Source of the DNA: FW021-bin31 sp964647485
GTDB taxonomy: Bacteria; Bacteroidota; Bacteroidia; Chitinophagales; Chitinophagaceae
Length of the DNA: 64,000 nt
Direction: 5' to 3'
NCBI GenBank assembly: GCA_964647485.1
Contig: CAZYHV010000011.1
Location: forward strand, 45,582-109,581
The notes under the pieces were generated by a model. The model searched no databases. It was not told the origin of the DNA and worked only from the letters and a program-made list of their open reading frames with translations. Positions 1 through 8,611 of this stretch are shown piece after piece. Every line of letters starts with the position of its first letter. The stretch's first letter is position 1. The position numbers and the translations under genes are program-made.

Positions 1-1832
1 AGAATATCATTAGCAATATAAGATTCCCCGCTGGGTAAAGCACGCTCTATCACCGGATGACGACCGGCCGTAATTTTCAAATCCTGATCTTCGGTTAAAG
101 CAGGACGACAGTATTTAAACCTTTGGGCAATACCCGAAAAGCATAAAATACAGTCGATTTGAGCCAGGATTTGGGCATTCAGCTGAATAGGGGCAATATA
201 ATCTTGCAATTGTTGTAATAAAGCTTCAAAAATCTGGATTTCCAAGACCTCAATCTTTTCTTCTGCTCCCGTAATCTTTTCTTCATATTCTTTGAGCTCG
301 GGGGTAATATAGCGTTCAGAATTGGTCAACGTCTGTTTTCGAATCCAATCCTCCGGCACCTTATCTTTGTGCGTATGTGTTACTTCTAAATAATACCCAA
401 AAACATTATTAAAGCCTATCTTCAGGGAACTGATCCCGGTATTACCCGCTTCTTTCTTCTGCATTTCCTTCAGATAATCTTTTCCGGAATGAGCAATATC
501 CCTCAGCTTGTCTAATTCTTCATTTACTCCTTCCCGAATGAGATTCCCTTTGGAGGCCTGTGCTGGAGGATTTTCTACAATTTCTTTAAATATCTTCTGT
601 TGAATCTGCAAACAGGGGTTCAACTGCTCTATCAGCTTAGCAAGATATGGGTCGTTCAATCCTTCAGCCGCCTCCTTTATTTTCTCTACCCGTTTTAACC
701 CTTTTGCCAGTTGTAACACTTCTCGAGGGGAAATTTTTTTCAATGGAATCTTCGACACCACTCTTTCCATATCCCCTACTTGTTTTAAGTCATTCCCTAA
801 GGTATTGGCCACTTCCTGTTCCTTAATAAAAAAAGTAACCAAGTCCAGTCGTTCATTAATTCTGCCAATGTCTCGCAACGGGAAAACCAACCACCTTTTC
901 AACATTCGGGATCCCATTGGAGTGAGCGTATGGTCCAAAACATTCAACAGACAATGCCCTTTATCTCCTGCACTTTGCAATAATTCTAAATTACGAATAG
1001 TGAATTTATCCATCCATAGGAAAGTATCCTGATCAATGCGCTGAATAGAGGAAATATGGCTAATATTCGGGTGTTCCGTTTCCTTCAGATAATGTAGAGC
1101 TGCTCCGGCAGCAATAATGGCAGCCGTCATGCCTTCAATACCAAACCCTTTAAGGGAAACAGTTTCAAAATGTTTTAATAAAATTTCTGTCGTATAAGCT
1201 TCGCTGAAGATCCATTCGTCTAAGGTATAAGTATAAAAATCTTCATCGGCCAACCCCGGTTTGCTTCCCAGACAGGTTTTAAAATCCCGTCTCTTATTTC
1301 GTTGAAAAATAACCTCCGCCGGACGAAAGCTTTGCAACAATTTATCTACATATTCCAAATCCCCCTGAGCTACAAAGAACTCGCCCGTGGAAATATCTAA
1401 AAAGGCAATACCACAGTCCGTTTTATCCAAATGCACAGACGCCAGAAAATTGTTGGCATTGTTATCCAATAATTTATCTCCGGTTGCCAATCCGGGAGTC
1501 ACCATCTCCGTTACCCCTCGCTTTACCACTCCTTTCGCTACCTTGGGATCTTCCAACTGATCACAAATAGCTACCCGATATCCGGCCTTTACTAACTTAT
1601 GCATATAAGTATCCAGGGCATGATGTGGAAACCCCGCCAGTTCAATAGCAGAAGCCTTTCCATTGGACCTTTTCGTTAATACAATCCCCAACACCTCAGA
1701 CGCAATAATTGCATCATTTTCAAAGGTTTCATAAAAATCCCCTACCCTAAATAGCAATATCGCATCAGGATATTTTGCTTTTATTGCCCGATGTTGTTGC
1801 ATCATCGGGGTTTCTTTTTTGGATTTCGCCAT
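1..1832 (-). CDS. mutS: DNA mismatch repair protein MutS, 3' end cut by window
   Basis: Reading the minus strand from an ATG at 1830-1832 gives about 610 residues of MutS. The N-terminal mismatch-reading motif is visible (GDFYETFE, Phe33-Tyr34-Glu35), followed by the connector, lever and clamp domains. The frame is open to the window edge at SGESYIANDI, which in MutS lies just before the ATPase Walker A, so the ATPase domain is outside the window. The family role is recognition of mispairs and recruitment of MutL, and mutL is also present at 49.7-51.5 kb. A TAnnTTTG box lies 7 bp upstream of the ATG. The gene is divergent from the RNA methyltransferase gene at 1931. Confidence 0.97.
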   Translation of the reverse strand, partial: MAKSKKETPMMQQHRAIKAKYPDAILLFRVGDFYETFENDAIIASEVLGIVLTKRSNGKASAIELAGFPHHALDTYMHKLVKAGYRVAICDQLEDPKVAKGVVKRGVTEMVTPGLATGDKLLDNNANNFLASVHLDKTDCGIAFLDISTGEFFVAQGDLEYVDKLLQSFRPAEVIFQRNKRRDFKTCLGSKPGLADEDFYTYTLDEWIFSEAYTTEILLKHFETVSLKGFGIEGMTAAIIAAGAALHYLKETEHPNISHISSIQRIDQDTFLWMDKFTIRNLELLQSAGDKGHCLLNVLDHTLTPMGSRMLKRWLVFPLRDIGRINERLDLVTFFIKEQEVANTLGNDLKQVGDMERVVSKIPLKKISPREVLQLAKGLKRVEKIKEAAEGLNDPYLAKLIEQLNPCLQIQQKIFKEIVENPPAQASKGNLIREGVNEELDKLRDIAHSGKDYLKEMQKKEAGNTGISSLKIGFNNVFGYYLEVTHTHKDKVPEDWIRKQTLTNSERYITPELKEYEEKITGAEEKIEVLEIQIFEALLQQLQDYIAPIQLNAQILAQIDCILCFSGIAQRFKYCRPALTEDQDLKITAGRHPVIERALPSGESYIANDI

Positions 1833-1839
1833 AGAAAGA

Positions 1840-1847
1840 CAAAAATA
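1840..1847 (-). promoter_or_regulatory. -7 promoter box for mutS
   Basis: On the minus strand the sequence reads TATTTTTG, an exact match to the Bacteroidota -7 element TAnnTTTG. It ends only 7 bp before the mutS ATG, so the transcript would have almost no leader. Confidence 0.55.
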
Positions 1848-1917
1848 AGAAATCCTACGCGTATAAAAACTTCCATGCTCACATTCCTCTTATCGTTTGT
1901 TTCAAGTGGAATAATTT

Positions 1918-1925
1918 TATCTTTG
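1918..1925 (+). promoter_or_regulatory. -7 promoter box for the SPOUT methyltransferase gene
   Basis: TATCTTTG matches TAnnTTTG exactly and ends 5 bp before the ATG at 1931. Transcription would start at or next to the start codon, which suggests a leaderless mRNA. Confidence 0.6.
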
Positions 1926-1930
1926 CAGCG

Positions 1931-2479
1931 ATGGATACTCGAAAATTAGAAATGGATGAGCTCGGTCGAAAAACCGTTGAAGAATATAAAAAAGCATCAA
2001 AGACTCCTGTCATTCTTATTTTAGACAACATTCGCAGTCTACATAATGTTGGTTCTGTCTTCCGTACCTCAGATGCATTCTTATTACAAGGCATCTATTT
2101 GTGTGGAATGACCGGCCGTCCCCCACATAGAGATATTCGGAAAACAGCTTTAGGAGCTACCGATTCCGTAGCATGGGAATATTTCGAAAATACGTCTGAG
2201 GCCATACAAAAGCTCAAAGAGGATCAATTTTCGATTTGGGCAGTAGAACAAGTAGAAAACAGTACTTCTCTTGCTCAGTTTTATCCTTCTCCCTCCAATC
2301 CTTTAGCTCTTATTTTCGGCAACGAAATGAATGGTGTAAGTGATGAAGCGCTTGCAATGGCTGATGGATGTATTGAGATCCCACAATTTGGGACTAAACA
2401 TTCTCTCAATATATCAGTAAGTGTAGGGGTCGTGCTATGGGATTTATTAAAAAAAGCAGGAAAATTTCAAACCACTTAG
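1931..2479 (+). CDS. TrmH/SpoU-family RNA 2'-O-methyltransferase
   Basis: This 182-residue protein has the SPOUT signature motifs in order: motif 1 around residues 33-49 (NIRSLHNVGSVFRTSDA), motif 2 (IFGNEMNGVSDEAL) and motif 3 near the C-terminus (HSLNISVSVGVVLW). These form the knotted S-adenosylmethionine site. The family methylates ribose 2'-OH in tRNA or rRNA. There is no extra N-terminal substrate-binding domain, so the target nucleotide cannot be read from the sequence. It is followed 10 bp later by ruvX and probably shares its transcript. The start is fixed by a promoter box ending 5 bp upstream. Confidence 0.9.
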   Translation: MDTRKLEMDELGRKTVEEYKKASKTPVILILDNIRSLHNVGSVFRTSDAFLLQGIYLCGMTGRPPHRDIRKTALGATDSVAWEYFENTSEAIQKLKEDQFSIWAVEQVENSTSLAQFYPSPSNPLALIFGNEMNGVSDEALAMADGCIEIPQFGTKHSLNISVSVGVVLWDLLKKAGKFQTT

Positions 2480-2489
2480 CCGAAAGATT

Positions 2490-2903
2490 ATGGCACGTAT
2501 ATTATCCATAGATTACGGTAAAAAGAGAACCGGTATAGCCGTTACAGATCCACTGCAAATAATAGCTACCGGGCTGACCACCGTGAACACAGCAGATTTC
2601 ATCTCTTTCCTAAAAAAATATACTCGACAGGAAAAAGTTGAACTTTTCTTAATTGGATATCCACTCAATTTGGACGACACTGAAACGCATGGCACCCCAT
2701 TGGTAAAAAAAGCAATAAAAGATTTAGAAAAACATTTTCCTCACATTCCTGTTAAAACTGTTGACGAGCGATATACATCCAAGATGGCTTCACAAACGCT
2801 TTTAGACTCCGGTCTAAAAAAGAAAAAAAGACAAAACAAAGCCCTTTTGGATGAAACAAGCGCTACCATTCTATTACAAGAATATTTACAGTCGCTGGAA
2901 TAA
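2490..2903 (+). CDS. ruvX: Holliday junction resolvase-like protein RuvX (YqgF)
   Basis: The protein has 137 residues, the usual YqgF size, with an RNase H-like fold. The first acidic residue is Asp8 in ILSIDYGKKRTG. The conserved IGYPLN loop, the VDERYTS segment and the C-terminal LLDETSATILLQ segment supply the other expected acidic positions. In other bacteria YqgF acts on 16S rRNA 5' end maturation and is also proposed to resolve Holliday junctions. The sequence does not decide between these roles. It lies 10 bp after the methyltransferase gene. def follows with its own promoter box. Confidence 0.93.
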   Translation: MARILSIDYGKKRTGIAVTDPLQIIATGLTTVNTADFISFLKKYTRQEKVELFLIGYPLNLDDTETHGTPLVKKAIKDLEKHFPHIPVKTVDERYTSKMASQTLLDSGLKKKKRQNKALLDETSATILLQEYLQSLE

Positions 2904-2906
2904 CAG

Positions 2907-2914
2907 TATATTTG
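2907..2914 (+). promoter_or_regulatory. -7 promoter box for def
   Basis: TATATTTG matches TAnnTTTG, and lies 16 bp upstream of the def ATG, just after the ruvX stop codon. Confidence 0.5.
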
Positions 2915-2930
2915 CAAAAATTTTTGAGTT

Positions 2931-3509
2931 ATGATCATGCCAATCATCGCATATGGAAGTCCGGTTTTAAGAAAAGAAACCCAAAACATAGAGAAAGATT
3001 ATCCGGAATTAGAACAATTCATTGCTGACATGTGGGAGACTTTATATGGCTCTAGTGGTGTAGGTCTTGCCGCACCTCAGGTTGCTCGTCCCATTCGACT
3101 ATTTGTCGTAGATAGCAAGCAAATGTTTGAAAACATGGAGGAAAGCGAAAAAGAAGAATACCGGGGAGATGAAGGCATCAAAAAGGTTTTTATTAATGCA
3201 GAAATCATTGATCGGGAGGGCACTCCATGGACCTTTGAAGAAGGCTGTCTCAGCATCCCTACCATTCGAGAGGATATTGATCGACCGGAAAGTGTGACTA
3301 TTCAATATTTAGACGAAAATTTTGAAGAACATACCGATACTTTTCACGGACTTTCTGCCCGCGTTATTCAACACGAATATGATCATATCGAAGGGAAACT
3401 TTTCATCGACTACCTCAAGCCCTTAAAAAAACGATTGATTAAAAAGAAATTAGATAAAATTTCCAAAGGGAAAGTCAAAGTCAATTATAGATTAAAAGTG
3501 AAGAAATAA
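2931..3509 (+). CDS. def: Peptide deformylase
   Basis: This enzyme removes the formyl group from the N-terminal methionine of new proteins. All three metal-site motifs are intact: GVGLAAPQ at residues 43-50, EGCLS with Cys106, and QHEYDH with His148, Glu149 and His152. The 192-residue length is normal for the Bacteroidota type 1 enzyme. An insertion of about 20 charged residues (roughly 65-84) separates the first and second motifs. A second ATG two codons downstream is an alternative start. No formyltransferase gene (fmt) lies next to it in this window. Confidence 0.96.
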   Translation: MIMPIIAYGSPVLRKETQNIEKDYPELEQFIADMWETLYGSSGVGLAAPQVARPIRLFVVDSKQMFENMEESEKEEYRGDEGIKKVFINAEIIDREGTPWTFEEGCLSIPTIREDIDRPESVTIQYLDENFEEHTDTFHGLSARVIQHEYDHIEGKLFIDYLKPLKKRLIKKKLDKISKGKVKVNYRLKVKK

Positions 3510-3547
3510 ACGCCCGGACATTCGGAATAATTCTTACATTAGCTGCT

Positions 3548-4429
3548 ATGAGAAAGAATTATATCCTTGTCTTCAGAAAACTACTGCTTCTTTTTTGTAG
3601 TCTTTTTTTATTTTTTCATACCCAGGGACAGTCCATCCATTTGGGAGAAAAGCTCATGAGCCGATTCATTCGGGATACCACCTTTGCACTTTCTCCCCGT
3701 GTACAGGAAACTCATCTTTATTACCTCAATGCAGCCGAACAGCCCATGGAAGTATATATTATCAAGGCCCATTTAAAAAGAAACAAACTCTCCCTGGAAG
3801 CCACAACAGCCTTCAATAAAGATACTTTTGCAAGGCAAACGCTAACCCAACAAATCCAGGAGAAAAATACGACTTCTCATGAAGTCTTAGCCGGAGTGAA
3901 CGCCGGATTTTTTAATATGGAAACCGGAGAACCCGTAGAAGTGTCCATCATCGATGGATACAAAATAAAAGATACGGTTCTACCTAAAAGGTATTTTGTT
4001 GGTGTCAAAAAAAACGGGAAAGTGATTATGGGGGATGCTGAGTTTTATCAAAGAAAAAAAGAGCAACTAAAAGCAGCCTTAGGCGGTACCCCTTTATTAA
4101 TAAAAAACGGAAAGATCCTCCCACAGTCAGACCGTAAATTTAGTACCATTCGTCATCCGAGAACAGCTTTAGGAACGATCAATAAACGAACCGTCTTGCT
4201 AGTAGTGGTGGATGGAAGACAACCCCAATATGGAAATGGAATGCCTCTGAAGGAATTGGCAATTCTCATGAAGACCCTAGGTGCAAAGAATGCTATCAAC
4301 CTAGATGGAGGCGGATCCACAACCTTGGTTTCCCAAAGTCAAAGAAGCAAAGATTGGAAAATTCGTAACCGTCCCTCTGGAGGACAACAACGGCAGATTG
4401 CAAATGCCTGGGTTATTGTAAAAAACTAA
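3548..4429 (+). CDS. Secreted phosphodiester glycosidase-like protein (NAGPA domain)
   Basis: The 293-residue protein begins with a signal peptide (basic N-terminus, hydrophobic stretch of about residues 10-24, possible cleavage after TQGQ). The rest matches the NAGPA/DUF2233 family: GVNAGFF near residue 119, GGTPLLI, HPRTALG, VVDGRQP and the C-terminal NLDGGGSTTLV. The family is named after mammalian uncovering enzyme, which removes GlcNAc from mannose-6-phosphate. Bacterial members are thought to act on phosphodiester-linked sugars in the envelope. The substrate here is unknown. It is followed 11 bp later by a second secreted protein of unknown function, probably in the same transcript. Confidence 0.85.
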   Translation: MRKNYILVFRKLLLLFCSLFLFFHTQGQSIHLGEKLMSRFIRDTTFALSPRVQETHLYYLNAAEQPMEVYIIKAHLKRNKLSLEATTAFNKDTFARQTLTQQIQEKNTTSHEVLAGVNAGFFNMETGEPVEVSIIDGYKIKDTVLPKRYFVGVKKNGKVIMGDAEFYQRKKEQLKAALGGTPLLIKNGKILPQSDRKFSTIRHPRTALGTINKRTVLLVVVDGRQPQYGNGMPLKELAILMKTLGAKNAINLDGGGSTTLVSQSQRSKDWKIRNRPSGGQQRQIANAWVIVKN

Positions 4430-4440
4430 TTTTCGGAATC

Positions 4441-5379
4441 ATGACAAAGGGTATTGTTCTCACTATATTGCTTTCTTTCTACTTTTTATTGAGTTCCGCT
4501 CAAGACAGCAACTATGTTATGCGTCATATTAAACTGGATTCCGTCATCGTATCTGCTTCCCAATATGGATTTGATATCCCCGATTTTATTCGTAGGGTAG
4601 AAGAAGACACTACCTTCTATAAGGCCTTTAAAAACCTTCGGATATTATCTTATAGAGAGAAAAATGATATCCGCCTCTTCAATAAGAAGGGGAAAGTCAA
4701 GGCCTCTCTAAAAAGCATAACAAAACAACAAAGAAAAAACGGATGCCGAAGCATGAAAGTTATCAAAGAAAAAACGAGCGGAAACTTTTATAAAAAAGAC
4801 AGTTCTTACAACTATTATACGGCGCAACTATACGCAGACTTATTTTTCACAAAAGGGAAAGTATGTGGAGAGACCAATAAGATTAATGATATTGATCCGA
4901 AAACGCAACCCAGTGGATCTATTGCACGTCATGAAGAACAGCTCAAACAACTGATTTTCAACCCCGGCCACCCCATCCAGGGAATCCCCTTCGTAGGAAA
5001 TAAAGTAGCTATTTTCGATGATAACATTGCTCCTATGTATGATTTTTCCATACATTCTGCTTCCTATGACACCTCCGATTGCTACGTATTTACAGCTAAA
5101 GCTAAACCGCAATTTAAAGACAATGTTGTGATTAATCATTTAGTAACCTATTTCAATAAAAAGAACATGGAAATTGTATATAGAGATTACAGTCTTTCCT
5201 ATCATACTATCCTCTTCCATTTCGATGTCAATATGAAAGTAAGCATGACTCATTTTGACGAGCTGATGGTTCCTCAACACATTGATTATGATGGGAATTG
5301 GAAAATTATCTTCAAAAAAGCGGAAAAGGCTATTTTTTCTTCTAATTTTAGCCAATTTTCAAAAGAATCATCTTTTTAA
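4441..5379 (+). CDS. Secreted protein of unknown function
   Basis: I do not recognise a named family. The 312 residues start with a clear signal peptide (about 20 residues, ending LLSSAQ). Next comes the segment LDSVIVSASQYGFDIPDFI, whose DSVIV-A pattern is common in Bacteroidota envelope proteins, then a lysine-rich middle and a C-terminal half rich in aromatic and beta-type sequence. It has no obvious catalytic motif, lipobox or C-terminal sorting domain. It starts 11 bp after the NAGPA-domain gene. The likely location is periplasm or outer membrane surface; the function is open. Confidence 0.75.
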   Translation: MTKGIVLTILLSFYFLLSSAQDSNYVMRHIKLDSVIVSASQYGFDIPDFIRRVEEDTTFYKAFKNLRILSYREKNDIRLFNKKGKVKASLKSITKQQRKNGCRSMKVIKEKTSGNFYKKDSSYNYYTAQLYADLFFTKGKVCGETNKINDIDPKTQPSGSIARHEEQLKQLIFNPGHPIQGIPFVGNKVAIFDDNIAPMYDFSIHSASYDTSDCYVFTAKAKPQFKDNVVINHLVTYFNKKNMEIVYRDYSLSYHTILFHFDVNMKVSMTHFDELMVPQHIDYDGNWKIIFKKAEKAIFSSNFSQFSKESSF

Positions 5380-5403
5380 AGCCCTTTCTTCAAAATATAA
5401 AAC

Positions 5404-6111
5404 ATGAATCAATCCATCCATACGAATGAATCTCATTACATCCACAGAATAGGCTGGTTACGAGCCGGAGTATTGGGCGCCAATGACGGCATACTCTCCA
5501 CGACCAGTATTGTTATAGGCGTTGCAGCAGCTGCAGTAGATCGACACACCCTTATTTTGGCCGGGCTATCCGGACTAATCGCAGGGGCTATGTCCATGGC
5601 TGCAGGAGAATACATCTCCGTGAGTTCTCAGTCGGACACCGAAAAAGCAGATGTAAAACGGGAGAAAAAAGAATTAGAAGAGATGCCCGAAGAAGAGCTT
5701 ATTGAACTCGCCCGTATTTATCAGGAAAAAGGATTATCGGAAAAACTTTCCCTGCAAGTGGCTCAGGAATTGACAGAACATGATGCGCTGGAAGCGCATC
5801 TCAGAGACGAACTGGGGATTACGGAAGTATCAAAAGCCCGCCCGTTGCAAGCCGCTGCCGCTTCTTTTGCCTCTTTTACTGTAGGAGGAGCGCTTCCCTT
5901 ATTGGTGGCTATTTTCTGGACATTAGACAGCATGATTTATGCTCAATATGGATTTGCGATTGTATTTCTACTGTTATTGGGGCTACTAGCCGCTAAGACC
6001 GGCGGCGCTCCAAAAGGAAAAAGTATTTTGCGTATCGCCTTTTGGGGCACTCTTGCTATGGCAGCAGCAGCCTTCGTCGGACATCTTTTTGGTGCCGGAA
6101 TTGGAGGATAA
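5404..6111 (+). CDS. VIT1/CCC1-family Fe2+/Mn2+ transporter
   Basis: The 235-residue membrane protein has the VIT family layout. It starts with a short N-terminus and the helix-1 motif GANDGILST, followed by helix 2 with AGAMSMAAGEYISVSS. A charged cytosolic segment rich in Glu (about residues 78-140, with repeated EELxE patterns) is the metal-binding domain in this family. Three more helices follow. Characterised relatives export or sequester ferrous iron or manganese. There is no rubrerythrin fusion. It sits between a secreted unknown and radA in the same direction, with no shared function evident. Confidence 0.88.
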   Translation: MNQSIHTNESHYIHRIGWLRAGVLGANDGILSTTSIVIGVAAAAVDRHTLILAGLSGLIAGAMSMAAGEYISVSSQSDTEKADVKREKKELEEMPEEELIELARIYQEKGLSEKLSLQVAQELTEHDALEAHLRDELGITEVSKARPLQAAAASFASFTVGGALPLLVAIFWTLDSMIYAQYGFAIVFLLLLGLLAAKTGGAPKGKSILRIAFWGTLAMAAAAFVGHLFGAGIGG

Positions 6112-6226
6112 ACTTCCAATTTGTTTTTCAATACCAAGACCGTTTTGCTTTATGCTTTATGCCTTCAGCTTATTCCCTGTTTTATGTACCTTTACAAAAC
6201 TCGAATTTAAACCGAAAAACTGCTCT

Positions 6227-7615
6227 ATGGCCAAGGTAAAAAAAGCTTTTTTTTGTCAAAATTGCGGACACGAAAGTGCCAAATGGGTAGGAAAGTGTCC
6301 TTCCTGCGGAGAATGGAATACTTTCGTGGAAGAAGTCATCAATAGTGGGCAGAAAAAAACGGGAGAAAACTGGAAAGAAAAAAAAGCCGGACAACCTCAA
6401 ACATTGAGATTGTCAGAGATTGAGAAAAGACCCCAGGAATACTTACCGACTGCCGATGAAGAACTTAACCGCGTTTTGGGAGGAGGGATCGTTCCCGGAT
6501 CATTGGTTCTTGTTGCAGGAGAACCGGGAATTGGGAAATCCACGCTTTTTCTTCAAAACGGATTGCAATTACAACATGCCAAAGTCCTTTATATCAGTGG
6601 AGAAGAAAGTGAACAACAAATTAAAATGAGGGCAGATCGTCTACAACTCAACAGCGATCACTTTTTCTTGTTGACAGAAACAGAAACAGCTACTATTTTC
6701 AAAGAAATTAAACGGCTGGTTCCCGATATTGTTATTGTAGACTCCATCCAAACGCTGAAATCTCCATACGTAGAATCTGCGCCGGGAAGTATTTCCCAAA
6801 TCCGCACTTCTACCGCCGAATTACAACAATTTGCTAAAGCTTCCCAGACTCCGGTTTTTATCATTGGTCATATTAATAAAGAAGGGAGCATAGCCGGTCC
6901 GAAAATACTGGAACACATGGTGGATACAGTCTTACAATTTGAAGGAGATCAACATCACCAATATCGCATACTTCGTACCATTAAAAATCGCTTTGGCTCT
7001 ACATCAGAATTAGGGATTTATGAAATGCTGAGCTCCGGCCTTCGACAAGTTGCAAATCCATCAGAAATTCTAATGTCCGAGAAGGATGAGTCACTAAGCG
7101 GGGTAGCCATAGGAGCTTCCATAGAAGGAATCCGGCCCATGCTTATTGAGACCCAAGCACTGGTAACTCAATCCGTTTATGGGGTACCCCAACGAACGGT
7201 CAATGGCTTTGACTTACGTCGACTCCAATTGTTGCTTGCAGTCTTAGAAAAAAGAGGCGGATTTCAATTCGGTACGAAAGATGTATATGTAAATATTGCA
7301 GGTGGTATTAAAGTAGCAGACCCCTCTATTGATTTAGCAATTATCAGTGCTTTATTGTCTTCCTACGAAGACGACCCCTTATCCGGACAATATTGCTTTG
7401 CCGGAGAAGTCGGGTTAAGTGGAGAAATCCGTCCGGTAAACCGCATTGAACAACGTATATCTGAAGCTGAAAAATTAGGATTTGAAAAAATATTTGTCTC
7501 TAAATACAATTTTTCGGGAAAGAAAAAAACAACGCCCCAAAGCGATTTAAAAAAGTATGCCATCGAAATAGTACCTCTTAGTCGAATGGAGGAGTTGTAT
7601 GAAAAGTTGTTTTAG
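6227..7615 (+). CDS. radA: DNA repair protein RadA
   Basis: RadA promotes branch migration of recombination intermediates. From the ATG at 6227 the protein has 462 residues, the usual length. It has an N-terminal zinc finger (Cys10, Cys13, Cys24, Cys27), a RecA-like ATPase with Walker A GEPGIGKST at residues 98-106, the RadA-specific KNRFG motif, and a C-terminal Lon-protease-like domain. An in-frame ATG at 6053 would add 58 residues that overlap the transporter gene and do not look like RadA, so I place the start at 6227. A near match to the -7 box (TACCTTTA) lies about 35 bp upstream. A perfect palindrome starts immediately after the stop codon. Confidence 0.96.
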   Translation: MAKVKKAFFCQNCGHESAKWVGKCPSCGEWNTFVEEVINSGQKKTGENWKEKKAGQPQTLRLSEIEKRPQEYLPTADEELNRVLGGGIVPGSLVLVAGEPGIGKSTLFLQNGLQLQHAKVLYISGEESEQQIKMRADRLQLNSDHFFLLTETETATIFKEIKRLVPDIVIVDSIQTLKSPYVESAPGSISQIRTSTAELQQFAKASQTPVFIIGHINKEGSIAGPKILEHMVDTVLQFEGDQHHQYRILRTIKNRFGSTSELGIYEMLSSGLRQVANPSEILMSEKDESLSGVAIGASIEGIRPMLIETQALVTQSVYGVPQRTVNGFDLRRLQLLLAVLEKRGGFQFGTKDVYVNIAGGIKVADPSIDLAIISALLSSYEDDPLSGQYCFAGEVGLSGEIRPVNRIEQRISEAEKLGFEKIFVSKYNFSGKKKTTPQSDLKKYAIEIVPLSRMEELYEKLF

Positions 7616-7649
7616 TTATCTTATTGTGGTTATAACCACAATAAGATAA
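7616..7649. terminator. 34-bp perfect palindrome after radA, likely bidirectional terminator
   Basis: Two 17-bp arms with no spacer begin directly after the radA stop codon; the centre reads GTGGTTATAACCAC. The position between convergent genes suits a terminator acting in both directions. The lack of a clear T tract leaves room for a protein-binding site instead. Confidence 0.5.
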
Positions 7650-7657
7650 TATTTCTC

Positions 7658-7689
7658 ATAGTTTTTACGGTTGTAACCCTAAAAACTAT
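7658..7689. terminator. Second hairpin, overlapping the stop of the Bax-inhibitor gene
   Basis: The arms ATAGTTTTTA and TAAAAACTAT enclose GGTT-GT-AACC, giving a stem of 14 pairs with one C-C mismatch and a 2-base centre. It covers the stop codon of the minus-strand gene. Its core resembles that of the neighbouring palindrome. Confidence 0.5.
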
Positions 7690-8459
7690 CTACTTGCAAC
7701 CCGGGAGAGTAACCTCAGAATTTCGAGATAGAGCCAAACTATGGTTACCAATAACCCAAAAGCACCATACCATTCCATATATTTGGGGGCACCCATTTTA
7801 CTTCCTCTCTCAATCATATCAAAATCCAATAGGAGGTTCAATGCCGCTACACCAACAACAACCAATGAAAATATAATCCCAAAAGCAGAACCATTAAAAG
7901 GATTCATAAAAGGAATACTAACATTGAAAAAACCAAGAATCCAAGTCAGAATATAAAAAATAAAAATTCCTCCGGTTGCTCCGATAATAATCATCCGCAA
8001 CTTGTTGGTTACCTTTATAATACGGGTTCTATAGAGCGTCCACATGGCTAATACTACGCCAAAAGTTAGCAACACCGCCTGAATCACTAAAAAGGGAGCC
8101 TTATCTGCAAACATATTGCTGAACATGGCCGATATCGCTCCTAAAAAAAGCCCTTCACATAATCCATAAGCCGGAGCCAGATACTTTGCCCATTGCATTT
8201 TGAAACTCATCACGATAGCCAGCCCCAATCCACCAAAGGCACCAATCATAATCATAGGACCTACCGCTTGTCCCTTCTGAAAAGCAAACCAACTATAAAC
8301 AGAAGTACACATCGCCATTCCAAAAATAAATAAAAACTTATTCAGTGTCCCTTTCACGGTCATGGAACCTTCCTCACTAATATGAATGGTTCGATTACTT
8401 TCCCGTTGAAATAATTTATCATTAAGCGCAGGATTACTGCTTTTTTGCATCCTTGACAT
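7686..8459 (-). CDS. Bax inhibitor-1/YccA-family membrane protein
   Basis: The protein is a multi-pass membrane protein of about 257 residues with seven hydrophobic helices. Typical family features are the cytosolic N-terminal part (about 50 residues), YGLCEGLFLGAISAMF in the middle and a C-terminal WYGAFGLLVTIVWLYLEILRLL. Bacterial homologues include the calcium-leak protein YetJ and E. coli YccA/YbhL; no substrate can be assigned. A longer reading frame begins with TTG at 8489, but an exact promoter box (8487-8494) overlaps that codon, so the ATG at 8459 is the better start. It is convergent with radA. Confidence 0.88.
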   Translation of the reverse strand: MSRMQKSSNPALNDKLFQRESNRTIHISEEGSMTVKGTLNKFLFIFGMAMCTSVYSWFAFQKGQAVGPMIMIGAFGGLGLAIVMSFKMQWAKYLAPAYGLCEGLFLGAISAMFSNMFADKAPFLVIQAVLLTFGVVLAMWTLYRTRIIKVTNKLRMIIIGATGGIFIFYILTWILGFFNVSIPFMNPFNGSAFGIIFSLVVVGVAALNLLLDFDMIERGSKMGAPKYMEWYGAFGLLVTIVWLYLEILRLLSRVASR

Positions 8460-8486
8460 AATCTCATTCTTTATTTTATCAAGATA

Positions 8487-8494
8487 CAAAAATA
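8487..8494 (-). promoter_or_regulatory. -7 promoter box for the Bax-inhibitor gene
   Basis: On the minus strand the sequence is TATTTTTG. It lies about 28 bp upstream of the ATG at 8459 and rules against the upstream TTG start. Confidence 0.5.
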
Positions 8495-8598
8495 CAACAA
8501 TTTATACATTTCCTCTCCCTCTGTTCTTCTTTATCAAGGGTTTAACGTTAAAATAACAATACTTCTTGATATGAGGTATACAATAATTATTTTTCTTG

Positions 8599-8606
8599 TA
8601 AATTTG
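8599..8606 (+). promoter_or_regulatory. -7 promoter box for gpmI
   Basis: TAAATTTG matches TAnnTTTG and ends 5 bp before the gpmI ATG, again giving an almost leaderless transcript. Confidence 0.6.
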
Positions 8607-8611
8607 CCTGT

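Noticed and set aside
805..1032. Plus-strand frame inside mutS
   Set aside because: It is antisense to the conserved MutS frame and has no domain features.
6053..6226. Upstream extension of radA
   Set aside because: It overlaps the transporter gene, is unlike RadA, and the zinc finger follows directly after the ATG at 6227.
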